Shown here: piece by piece, positions 44,906-55,218 of the stretch
How the letters are laid out: the number at the start of each line of letters is the position of its first letter
How positions within the stretch are numbered: position 1 is the stretch's first letter
Source: Ascaphus truei
Taxonomy: Eukaryota > Chordata > Amphibia > Anura > Ascaphidae
DNA: 64,000 nt
Reading direction: 5' to 3'
Assembly (NCBI GenBank): GCA_036426205.1
Contig: WSYH01001235.1
Span: forward strand, 1 to 64,000
Made by a program: the position numbers and the translations under genes
Notes under the pieces: generated by a model
What the model was told of the DNA's origin: nothing
What the model saw: only the letters and a program-made list of their open reading frames with translations
Database searches by the model: none

Positions 44906-46410
44906 TTTAAGGAAGGATTCAGGATCCCCTTTGAGTATCAGGAGGGATCGGGGGGCGAGAGGAATTTGAAGTCGGTCAGGTTGAATGGGGATGTAGCAAA
45001 AGAAAAAATTGATAAAGAGATTGAGTTGGGCAGAATGGCGGGTCCTTTCCTTTCCCCGCCCCTAAAAAATCTTAGGGTGTCACCGTTGGGAGTGGTTCCG
45101 ATAAAGGAGGCGGGGGCTTTCAGGTTAATTCAACATCTGTCTTACCCGAAAGGGTCGTCAGTTAATGACGGGATAGATAGGGACTTATGCTTCGTAAGCT
45201 ATGCCACTTTTGATCAAGCGGCGGCTTTGGTGGGAAGGATGGGGCAGGGGGCATTGATGGCGAAGGCTGACGTTAAGTCAGCTTTCAGACTCTTGCCGGT
45301 ACATCCAGATTGTTTTCATTTATTGGGCTGTATGTTGGAAGGGCGTTATTTTGTTGACCTTTGTTTACCTATGGGTTGTGCATTGTCTTGTTTTTATTTT
45401 GAAACATTCAGCACATTTTTGGAGTGGGTGATCCGCAATAGGGTGCAGGCAGCAGGGATCATACATTATTTGGATGATTTCCTTTTCGTTGGTCCGCAGG
45501 GGTCTGATTTGTGCGCAAGGTGGCTTTTTCATTTTCAGCCATGGCGCGCGAATTTGGGGTTCCTTTGGCGAATGAAAAAACAGTGGCACCCACGACCACT
45601 CTCAGTTTTCTGGGCATAGTAATTGATTCAGTGAACAGGGAATATAGGTTACGTCCTGAGAAGTTAGTGGTTTTGGAGAGTATGATAAAGGATTTCATGC
45701 TTCTTAGGAAGGCCTCATTAAGACAGTTTCAGGTTTTGATGGGCCATTTGGTGTTTGCAGCTCGCATTATGCCTGTGGGAAGGGTGTTTTCCAGGCGCTT
45801 GTCAGCAGCTACAGCGGGGGTAAGGCGTCCCAACCACTTCATTCGGGTCACAACAGATATTCGGAAGGATTTGGCGGTGTGGCAAGAATTCTTACAGAGT
45901 TACAACGGAAGGACGTTGTGGAGGGGGCGTCCAGCGCGGAACGATGAGCTGCAGCTATTTACGGATGCGGCTGGGTCAGTAGGGTTTGGTGCATATTTTA
46001 ATGGAGCTTGGTGTGTGGAGGAATGGCCAGAAGATTGGCGAGGGACTCAGCTTATCAGGAATCTGACATTTTTGGAACTTTTCCCTTTACTAGTGGCTGT
46101 ACATCTTTGGGGGGACAAGTTTGCTAACAGGGAGGTGACGTTTTGGTCCGACAACTTGGGTGTGGTGGAGGCTGTGAATAATTTTGGTTCACGGTCCCCA
46201 CCAGTGTTGGTTCTGTTGAGGCATTTTGTGTTACGGTGTTTACAGCTTAATATAGGTTTCAAGGCTAGGCATGTTCCTGGAGTGGAGAACAACATTGCTG
46301 ATGCATTATCACGTTTGCAGATGGAGCTGTTTCGGAGGTTGGCACCGGGGGCGGAGACCCAGGGCGAACGGTGCCCCGCAGTCTTGTGGGATCTGGTAAC
46401 GGAGGTGTGA
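44906..46410 (+). pseudogene. Reverse transcriptase and RNase H of the Ngaro-like element
   Basis: The first frame runs to a stop at 45617-45619 and contains SPLGVVPIKEAGAFRLIQHLSYPKG, ALMAKADVKSAFRLLPV, PMGCALSCFYFE and the catalytic IHYLDDFLFVG (about 45462-45494), as in DIRS/Ngaro RTs. A one-base shift near 45520-45540 moves the frame to 45511-46410. That frame carries ANEKTVAPTTTLSFLGIVID and then RNase H: LFTDAAGSVGFGAYF (near 45957), TFWSDNLGVVEAVNN (near 46139) and HVPGVENNIADALSRL (near 46268), giving the Asp-Glu-Asp-Asp pattern. Function: copying element RNA into DNA. The frameshift disables this copy unless bypassed. Confidence 0.85.
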
Positions 46411-47302
46411 TTGATTTAATCAAGGCTTCACTCGCCCCGGGTACGTGGGGTGCTTAGGTGGCTGCTTGGCGAGAATTTCGGGAGGCGGAAAGGTTGGCGG
46501 GAGGAAAGATCTTGGAGGTAGACATTTTGCTGGGTCACATGATGAGTTTGAGGGACAAGGGTTTAGCTGGTGGATCCATAGGGAGAAAGATGACGGGTAT
46601 ATCGTTCTTCCTTAGGCTGAATGGTAGGGTTGATGTGTCCAAGTGTTTGTGGTAAGGAAGGTGCTAGCAGGCATGGTTAAAGGGATAACTAGCAGGGATG
46701 GCAGAAGACCAGTGACGCCGGTAATTTTGGAAGGTTTGTTGCGGGCCACAGACGTGGTATGCTCTTCCAGTTTTGAGGCAGTACTTTTTAAGGTCACATT
46801 CATCATAGCATTTTTTGCAGCTCTGCGAGCAGGTGAATTGGTTTGTGTATCCAAGAAAGGAGGGGGTGGCTTGCAGTGGGCTGACGTAAGTTTAGGAGAA
46901 GGTTTGGTGAGGTTGCTGGTACGGAGGTCTAAAACGGATCAGAAAGGAAAGGGAGCGTGGATCTTGTTGAAGGGCTTGCCTGGAAGTGTGGTGTGCCCAG
47001 TAAAAGCGTTGGAAGATTATTTGGCCATTAGGCCAGAACAAGGGGGTCCACTGTTAGTGCACAAGAACGGGGGGGCATTGTCAAGGTTTCAATATTTGTG
47101 GGTCTTTCGGATGTGTCTCAAGCAGCAAGAGTTAGAAGGGGGGCAGTATGGAACGCATTCTTTTCGCATTGGGGCAGCGACGGAAGCAGTATGCGTTGGG
47201 CTCGCGGTTGCAAAGATACGGAGGATTGGGCGCTGGAAGTCAGACAGTTACCGGACATACATCAGGCCGGATTTGGTAGGGGAGAATGTTGCGATAGAGT
47301 AA
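46411..47302 (+). pseudogene. Tyrosine recombinase of the Ngaro-like element
   Basis: The N-terminal part (46458-46655) is in a different frame from the catalytic part (46643-47302); one base shift near 46640 separates them. The catalytic part shows ALRAGELV (catalytic Arg near 46830), HSFRIGAATEA (HxxR near 47160) and IGRWKSDSYRTYIRP (catalytic Tyr near 47253), the R-H-R-Y set of tyrosine recombinases. It would join the circular DNA product to the genome. A stop follows at 47300-47302. Confidence 0.85.
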
Positions 47303-47357
47303 TCACTCTGCTGTTGTTTTTCTTTTTTCCCACCATATTTTTGCCTCCTCAGATTTC

Positions 47358-47940
47358 GTGGTAATTTGGATCGTGGGAGACTCAATGGTACACTGGGCGG
47401 GGAAGAGGGCGAATTCGCGCCCCTATGGAAAGAATTTAAGTTTGAGTATGGAGCAGGTGGAGGTAACGTGGTGGGGGATGAGAGGGATGCGGTGGGGACG
47501 TCTTTTTCCGCTGCTAATTTCTAGGGCCAGGGGTAGGAGGGCACCGGACATCATCATTATTCATGTTGGGGGTAATGATGTGGCAAAATTGCGGTCGATT
47601 GATTTATTCCAGCAGATTAAGCAAGATTTGGCGCGCATGTTAGCGTTTTGGCCAAGGGTGCAATTATTTTGGTTCGAGATAATATGCAGGTTGGTTTGGA
47701 AAGGTGCGCGTATCCCGGGGAGAGTTAACAAGACGAGGAAGAGGTTAAACAGGAAGGTGGGGAATTTCTTGGTTCAATGTGGGGGTTGGGTCATTCGTCA
47801 CCCGCAGTTTAGTTTTAAATTGAGTGGATGAATTAGGGAAGATGGGGTACAGTTGTCGGATGTGGGTGTGGATATGTTTAATAATGATTTACAGGAAGGT
47901 TTGGAAGAGTTCATAAGGGGTATGGCGGTACGGGTCTGAT
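47358..47940 (+). pseudogene. SGNH hydrolase-like ORF (damaged)
   Basis: The frame reads VIWIVGDSMV (GDS motif, nucleophile Ser) and later IIIHVGGNDVAKL (GND motif), the first blocks of SGNH/GDSL hydrolases. Such a domain is known in Ngaro elements. A TGA at 47829-47831 interrupts it. The same frame continues with DGVQLSDVGVDMFNNDL to 47940, where the usual catalytic DxxH is changed to DxxQ. There is no ATG at the start (GTG only); a long pyrimidine tract and tcctcag at 47309-47352 would make an efficient splice acceptor just before it. The role in the element is unknown for the family. Confidence 0.78.
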
Positions 47941-48256
47941 TTAAGGGGGTTAAACAGGCCCGTTGGTGGCGGCAGTTGGGGGGGGGGGGGAGGTGCTTGT
48001 TCCCCAGAAGTGGCTCGGGGCTAGTTATCGGGGGGTTTGAAGCAAGGGGGCAGGTCACCGGGACGTACTTCCGGGTGCCCCCTTTGCGTTGCCCAGCCCT
48101 GAGCATTCTGGCGCGGACAGGTGGTACGCTATCCCCATTTGTGTTAATAAATAAGCCGCGGCCTTTTACCTCCATATATGTGTCCTCTTGTTATTTGTAT
48201 GTCTTTATGTAGAGGGTTTTTATGAGAGGGGGGGGGAAGCTCGCGCCTCCTTGGTC
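47941..48256 (+). other. 3' non-coding part of the Ngaro-like element
   Basis: Sequence between the hydrolase frame and the right terminal repeat, with a G run and an AATAA-type word (taataaataagc, near 48146). In the Ngaro scheme this would be the B1 part of split direct repeats. The matching B2 after the right repeat was not verified. Confidence 0.45.
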
Positions 48257-48465
48257 ATAGAGCTGGCCTAGCCCGCAATAGTGGCTACAGCTATTGACCG
48301 GGGGGTGCGCCCCCCCCCCAGTTAGGCTGTGGCCCCCCCTCTCCCTGCCAGCTAGGCTGTTGGTCGCATGCGTGATCAGGGAAGGCAATTGGGGCGGTTA
48401 GTTTTCAAATAGAGCCAAGGAACAAGCAACTGTCACTTGTTCCTTGGCGTTCAATGGTTTCCCAC
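48257..48465 (+). repeat. Right terminal direct repeat of the Ngaro-like element
   Basis: Matches 40616-40797, with an internal partial duplication (gttaggctgt...cagctaggctgt) that adds about 30 bp. The hairpin at 48414-48448 is identical to the left copy. Confidence 0.88.
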
Positions 48466-48619
48466 CCACCCATCCCTTTTGACTTGAGTTTAAAAAAAAA
48501 AAAAAAACATTTTCGTTTCCGTGTTAACATTTCTTTCTTTTGCAGATAAATAAGAGTATATATTCGAGACAATGAAGAAAAGATAACGATGGAGGGGTCA
48601 GTGGACCAATTGCTTTGTG

Positions 48620-49233
48620 GTACATCCAGATGGTTTTCATTTATCGGGCTGTATGTTGGAAGGGCGTTATTTTGTTGACCTTTGTTTACCTATGGGTTGT
48701 GCATTGTCTTGTTTTTATTTTGAAACATTCAGCACATTTTGGAAAAATACCCCAATAGACGGGCAGCTAGCTTATTACGAGAGGGGGGTACATCCAGATG
48801 GTTTTCATTTATCGGGCTGTATGTTGGAAGGGCTTTATTTTGTTGACCTTTGTTTACCTATGGGTTGTGCATTGTCTTGTTTTTATTTTGAAACATTCAG
48901 CACATTTTTGGAGTGGGTGATCCGCAATAGGGTGCAGGCAGCAGGGATCATACATTATTTGGATGATTTCCTTTTCGTTGGTCCGCAGGGGTCTGATTTG
49001 TGCGCAAGGTGGCTTTTTCATTTTCAGCCATGGCGCGCGAATTTGGGGTTCCTTTGGCGAATGAAAAAACAGTGGCACCCACGACCACTCTCAGTTTTCT
49101 GGGCATAGTAATTGATTCAGTGAACAGGGAATATAGGTTACCTCCTGAGAAGTTAGTTGTTTTGGAGAGTATGATAAAGGATTTCATGCTTCTTAGGAAG
49201 GCCTCATTAAGACAGTTTCCGGTTTTGATGGGC
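48620..49233 (+). pseudogene. Rearranged second fragment of the Ngaro-like RT
   Basis: 48620-48740 copies the RT region from 45299. 48741-48786 is a piece of the Gag/RT lead-in (from 44855-44905). 48787-49232 copies the RT again from the same start, through YLDDFLFVG and the frameshift, ending at ttttgatgggcca (45745 in the main copy). The order RT, Gag, RT with abrupt joins shows rearrangement or misassembly. Confidence 0.88.
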
Positions 49234-49236
49234 CAT

Positions 49237-49362
49237 AAAGAGAGGGAGGGGGTCAAAGAGAGGGAGGGGGTCAAAGAGAGGGAGGGGGTCAAAGAGAGGG
49301 AGGGGGTCAAAGAGAGGGAGGGGGTCAAAGAGAGGGAGGGGGTCAAAGAAAGGGAGGTGCGA
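49237..49362. repeat. 18-bp minisatellite, about seven units
   Basis: Unit AAAGAGAGGGAGGGGGTC, nearly perfect, directly following the rearranged RT fragment. Confidence 0.95.
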
Positions 49363-52240
49363 TCCAGGGCTCAGAGAGGTGGAGGTCAAAGAGGAAGGCG
49401 AGAGGCGGGTGAAATAGGTAGGAATGTAAGAGGACAGTCACTGATGGGGTGTGAGTGTCACTGAAGGGGAAGGTCACTGAGGGAGTGTATCAGTGAAGAA
49501 GGTACATGTCACTATAATTTATGGTGGGAGTCTCAGTGACTGGGGGTTGTGGGTGCAGCTTCAGTCACTGGAAGGTGGAATTATTGATCCGGTTAAAGAG
49601 GGCATCATTATCGATTGTGTCACAGATTCAAGTCTGCAATGGAAAAGATGACTCCAGAGCACTGCAACCCGTGTGAAGCCAGCTACTTTAGCTAGCAATT
49701 AATGAAATGCAAAATGGTGATCAGGGCAGGCTGCTGCTGTAAGTCCTTGCTCTGCAATGTGTTGCTGATGCCTTGGTGGCAAAGCTGTTAAAGCTCTGGA
49801 GCTAGACATATGGAGGAACTGTGTAAACAATGAGCTCTGAAAACTGCACAGCAAATGTACAGTGTAAACCCCTTCATTTTGAAATCTAGTCTGACTAATC
49901 TATAAATATCCTGTGTGAACAAAGTGTAGCTGCTGGATTAAAAGAACAACACCCCCCCCCCCCCCCCCCACCCACCCCAAGCAAAGATACAGACACAAGT
50001 CACTTTTGCACAAGGTTTTAAATCTTATTACATATGTTTCTGCTGACCATTTTCTGCCACACTATATAATTCACCTCAACATATTGTATTGTAATACCCA
50101 CCAAATCATGAAATTAAACTGTGCAAGCCAAAACAGATATTTCATATTGTCACGATGACATCAACTTTTATCAACACATTTATATTTCTGGGTACTTGAT
50201 TGAACAGAACAAGTTGCAAAATAAATTGTGATTTATTTCCTTAATAGACAAACACACGACATCTGCAGAATACACTTAAAACCACACTCACTGGGATCAG
50301 GAAACGAAATAAATTGTCCTTGGAACGAAAGAAATTGTCCTTTGCTTGCCAGTGCAAGAAATGCAACCTTGGTTTTAAAAGTCCTGTGGTTATGTAGTTA
50401 TTAACCCCTTCACTCCTGGACTGGTTGCTGCTGTACTGGAACAAAGTCTTGCATCTTTACATCATGGATTAAAATTCAGGAATCACACTGGGAAATACCT
50501 GGGAGGCCACAGTTATAGACTGGCCAAAACTATCTTTAACATGTGGATCCAATCCCCTTGTGGGAACAAAAAAAACCACGAATAGCCAAGTGACCCACAG
50601 TTCATAAGACCGGTCAAAAGGGCTGCCTGGTGGGCAGGGCGCATGGGTCAGGTTGACGCCCATGCCACTTAGCATACCTGGGCTACACCCATTTCTTGAG
50701 GCCACTGTGGCTGGTCTCTTGACTTAAGGGTGTCACTAGCCTGACATCTGCTGTGCATCAGTATGCCAGTATTGTATACATTATGGGCCTCTGGGTCTTG
50801 ACATAATTGACACTCTTTTAGAAAGGGGGACTCTAAATCTGTGGGAGCCTTTTGAGGCTCCATCATAAAAATAATTACAACCCTTTGAGGCTTGGTCATA
50901 AAAATACCGAAGCTCATTCACCCATATCACAGCTGCAGGTCCAAGTAATTCCTGCTTGGACTTACAAAAATAATACATCCTGCCTTACATTTAAGATCTG
51001 CTATCATGTGTTGGTTAGAGGGTATGGCAAGCAATGCATCTTGTCTTTTACCCTCGCAGACAGGGAATGGACTGCACATGGGGGAATAAAAATAGCGGGG
51101 ACAGGGCAACAACAGTAATGCATGGCAAATCAGGTATTAACCCTTTCCTCCCCGTCACACATATATAATCAATTCATTGCTTAAGAAACCTTCAAACTAT
51201 TGCTTTGAACCTCATTCTTTAATGGAGTGGGGGGAAAGCTTATTATGCATGGTCATAAATAAATTCAGTAACAGTCATCTCCTTATTAAAAATTGGACAC
51301 ATTTCATTAATATCTTAGTAATAAGGGCCCTTCTCCCATCTCTCGCTAATTACCCAAAATAATAAACTTGCCGTTTTTAAAAGCCCTGGTCGGCAAATTT
51401 TTACACGACTTGGTTTTTGGGGTGTTGTTTTTCAGCAAATACCTATTTTCATTCCCCATGTTCTTGTATATTGGTTAATGGGACAACTGTATGATTCCTG
51501 CTGCTCCTCATATTTGCAAACAAGAGCAATGTTTTCATATAGCTTTTATTCTCGGTCTCAACTCCTGCAGAGAGACATTAAATTTTTCTCTGCAATCCTA
51601 TCTGCCTCAACCCAAAATGGAAGACTGCGCTTCCACACTGAAACAAGGCAGGAGGACAAAATTCAAACAGCTCTCTTTACAGGAAAGAATAGTGCAGCAA
51701 TTTTAACAGCTCAGTAATGATCGTGAAGTAAAGGCCATTTAGGAAGAATGTCCCCATGGATGGCCATCATCAACCATTCTCCCGAGAAGACCAGTAATGG
51801 AAATAATTAAGATTAAACATAGAACCAGAATAAACTAATGGTATATTAAAGCAGCCATCCCACCTAGGTGATTTTTTTTCTTGTTTTTTTACATACAGTA
51901 ATTGGAACCCCTGTGTTCACTGCAGCTTAAAAGTGCTATTTTCAGCTTCGGGACCACCTGGTTCACAAGATACATACAGATGTAGTAACCGGGAATCCTG
52001 AGGAACTCTTATGGCCACCAAATCAGGCAGGTCCTGTGGGCCAATAGCACTGCAATGTCATTGGTTGTGTCTTCCTAATGGTCAGTGTTGTGGTCATTGA
52101 ATTCTACATAGGAAAACACTGGCACCAAAAATTATCATCTCTGGAATCTGATTGTTCCTAGACCTGAAAACAGCATGGTTCTGTTCCAGAAAACTCCATG
52201 GTTCCAATTATGTGTAGCCAGGTCTTCCCCATGTCCCCTA
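49363..52240. other. No supported gene
   Basis: Contains a purine-rich stretch (49363-49560), a poly-C run (49950-49968) and otherwise unique-looking AT-rich sequence. A diverged MITE relative with ccaatagc lies near 51940-52100. No exon could be defended. Confidence 0.5.
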
Positions 52241-52379
52241 ACCTCCCGGTTCGTGGTGGGTGTGTGTGGCTGCAACGGGAGCCATTTTGGGGTACTGCTG
52301 AGGCGCGTGGATGTCCGGCGGCGCTCGTAGGGGCGCCGCCATCTTGGACGTGATTGCACATGTGCGAGATCCGGCACAT

Positions 52380-53275
52380 GCACAGAGAAGCATAGTTGCG
52401 GCAGCCAATAGGTACAGGCAAGGTAAAGGGAACTACAGTTCCCAGCAGCCTCCGGTGCTATACCACATCACCCACAGCAGTCAATAGGACAGATAGAACA
52501 GTTAGGAGAGTTAGAGCAGTTAGTCAGTTAGTCAGGGAGCAGGACAGCAAAAGGATAGGTAATGTCCAGGGAGAAGTGCTCCACTGGACTAGGCCAGAGT
52601 ATCCCCCTTTCAGGTCCCAACTAGACCCCGACCATCTCTAGCTTGTGGTGCTATAGGGAATGCCTCCTCAGATAGGGACGCGCCCATTAGCCTGTTAGTG
52701 ATAGTACCCTTGTACCGGTGACAGAAGCATGCGGTGTGCGTGGCCTGCATCAGGGACTAGAACCTCATCTTAGAGACTATCTAAAGGTGGGATGTTTCGG
52801 CTGGAGGTCAACCCACGACGAGGCGGATCTTCGGTGGAACAGAATGACCCTTACTCAGCGACCCCCGGGGCAGGACTTTTCCACAAGTGCACCAACACAT
52901 CGTGGTGCAGCGCTGATCACACTTGGGGCGGGATAGGCCTTCGTGGCCTGGACACTGGGACACTGGTGCCCCTGCACTCAATTACTGTAGGGAATACACA
53001 GTGGGTCCGTATAAGCTATACTGTATATGTATATTGTGTGTTCATGTTATTTGTTTAGTACCTTCCAGTAAATACTGTTATCCATACTTTGTGTGTGTAT
53101 TACTGGGTATATTGTCTTGGGAGGGGCCATCCTACTGCATAAGGATCCCTCTCAGGTGGAGGCGCTGTTGGTAGATATTGATACACACACCCCAGGCTCC
53201 CCGTGGCGGAGATCAGGCCTCCTGTTTGCCGTGCAGGTATTAACAGCACCCAGTCGCCCTGACACCGGGGAAATG
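52380..53275 (+). mobile_element. LTR-like repeat
   Basis: The block has promoter-like CCAAT (near 52406), a long GC-rich middle, and ends gacaccggggaaatggggcta near 53273, similar in style to LTR ends. A TG start and target duplication were not located. The ORFs inside lack recognised domains. Confidence 0.35.
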
Positions 53276-54266
53276 GGGCTACTTATGTATTAAAAATTTT
53301 TTTTTAATGGATTTAAAAATGCTGGCAGAATTGCCCCTTTCAATCTCCATGTCGTAAATCAATACCTTCAAAACTGATTTAAGTTTAAATTAGACAAACC
53401 CGCGAGACACAATTACAAGAACATATAGTATACAAATGTGATGTGCACTTAAACACTGCGTGTTCACCCGACCTGTGTCAGGGGCTTTGTGCTACTACAA
53501 AGCCTAAGACCCCACTGAACGCCCTGGCACTTCACCGCGATCTGTAGGGAGCTTTTATTAGGCGCGGGGGACATGGCCAAAACGGGCCGGGGGAACGCGG
53601 ACATGACGGGGGGTGGGTCGTCCCTCTCCTCCTTGCCACTCTCCTCTCCCCGTGGCTATAAGGTGTTGTGAAAAAGTGAGTTATAAATATATGGCCTCAT
53701 TTGGAAGTTGGATGTAGATTAGTTAGGCTATCATGGAGTCTTAAATAATTAACCACTTAAGCGGTATCCCACTCTACCTCTCCCCCCGTGCCACTTTGCT
53801 TTCACCCCACCATCCCTCTCCCTGTGCCACTCTCCCTCCTGTCAGTCTCTCTCTCTACCCCTTGTGCCGCTCTCCCCCCCAGTGTCTGTCTCTCCACCCA
53901 TCAGTCTTTCTGATTGGCTCCATGGCGCACCATGTGATGCGTCGCCACACGGGAACACAATCCTGTTTAGCCCCTGCTGGCTGACCCGTCACAGTGTGCA
54001 GTGAACCAGGAAGCGAGGTGGCACTGGGGACAGCTAGGGAGAAGGTAAGGAGCTGGTGTGAGGCGCGTGCGCTGCCTGCAGCGGGGACTTAGCCTAATTC
54101 TATTTGACATGACTAAGCTCTTCAGCACTGGCTTTGCATGCTCCATATGATGTTAGATATGAGTATTTCTACAATGTCACAGAATTTTAATGCAGTCCCA
54201 TTTAGCTACACTTTAAAAATAGGCAGTCTAAGTGCAGTCCAAGGATTTGGATGCACAATCTGGGAA
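53276..54266. other. No supported gene
   Basis: A C/T-rich low-complexity area (53770-53910) and otherwise unrecognised sequence. Confidence 0.5.
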
Positions 54267-54269
54267 GCG

Positions 54270-54551
54270 AATTCTTAGGCACGTTCTATAGTGCCGCACA
54301 TGCGGAATTTTAGTTGGCTGACGTCAGTCAGCCTTTCTATAAAAGGGCCGCGCACGCGCACGGCAGGGAGCGGGGAGCCGACAGAGAAGATGAAGAAATT
54401 CATCTTTTCGCGCCGCTACCAGCTCTGAAATGTGTGTATGTGCGTGTCAATGATTGCGGAACGAAAAAAAAAAATATTTATTAAACTTATTTTCTTTAAA
54501 AAATCTTGCTTAGGTCTTCCTTTCACTCACACAACCCATGCACACACATAT

Positions 54552-54586
<35 letters not shown>

Positions 54587-54672
54587 GCTCCCTGCTCTTT
54601 AAACATGAAAAGCATGCGGTACGTGCATGCGCGTTCGCACGCGCGGCTGTATGCTGTATATAACAGCCCTTA
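54270..54672. mobile_element. GC-rich MITE with TTA borders and internal CA tract
   Basis: Left border ttaggcacgttctatagtgc and right border gctgtatataacagccctta are similar in style to the Harbinger-like MITE at 4516, with TTA next to each end. A palindromic ggctgacgtcagtcagcc lies at 54315-54332 and a (CA)n tract at 54548-54588. Confidence 0.5.
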
Positions 54673-55181
54673 GGGTAAACTTCTACAGCCTTGATCCCAT
54701 GTAAGGCATTAACTTATACAAACATCACAGATTACCTAAGCTGCCGATCAATTTGTTCGACTACGTTCGATCAGCAAAGATCCTGCTTCCCAGGTTTACT
54801 AAATGGCTCCCTTTCAGTTTCAATCAATCCTCCAGTCAGTGTAACTCAGCAGCTACAATGTATTCTTATATTACGAAGGTAACATTATCTATTACAGTTT
54901 CCAGCTCAAACTGCTGGGAATATTGGCAACAAAGTATCACAAACAGGAAAGTGTTGCACAAATCTTGCACTGTTTGGGACGTGCTAAAGACCTGCTATAA
55001 AAATCAAAAGATGCTCAGTATTTTTACTCATTAAAAATGGCATGAAGTATGAATTGCAAAAAGAAAAAAAAATGCAGTATGTATGATCTAATACTAAAGG
55101 ATAGAGATAAGAGATATTTTATTTATTTTTAAAACACACAAATTCTATATAGTCCGAAGCGTCAGACTGCATAGAACTTAC

Positions 55182-55218
55182 CCCTGAATGTGGTGGACAG
55201 GAACTCCAAATCTGTGCC
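55182..55218 (-). CDS. HJURP: Candidate upstream HJURP exon, 37 nt
   Basis: Minus-strand acceptor (catttattccttcag) and strong donor (caggg|gtaagt) bound 37 nt. In the frame that joins the exon at 40169 it reads AQIWSSCPPHSG after a one-base carry. The human N-terminal region has TPQGLRIWGG at a comparable place (from memory), so AQIW is suggestive but too short to prove. The other two frames either stop downstream or fit no pattern. If real, the Ngaro-like element lies inside an HJURP intron of 15 kb. Confidence 0.42.

Larger units (their letters stand above)
40616..48465 (+). mobile_element. Ngaro-like tyrosine-recombinase retrotransposon
   Basis: Direct terminal repeats (40616-40797 and 48257-48465) enclose a coding region in the order Gag-like zinc-finger protein, reverse transcriptase/RNase H, tyrosine recombinase and SGNH hydrolase. 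Tyrosine recombinase in place of integrase defines the DIRS order, and direct (rather than inverted) terminal repeats plus an SGNH hydrolase are features known from Ngaro elements. No target duplication was found, as expected for this mechanism. Every coding region carries at least one frame break, so the copy is inactive. It lies antisense within an intron of the HJURP-like gene if the exon at 55182 is real. Confidence 0.8.
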
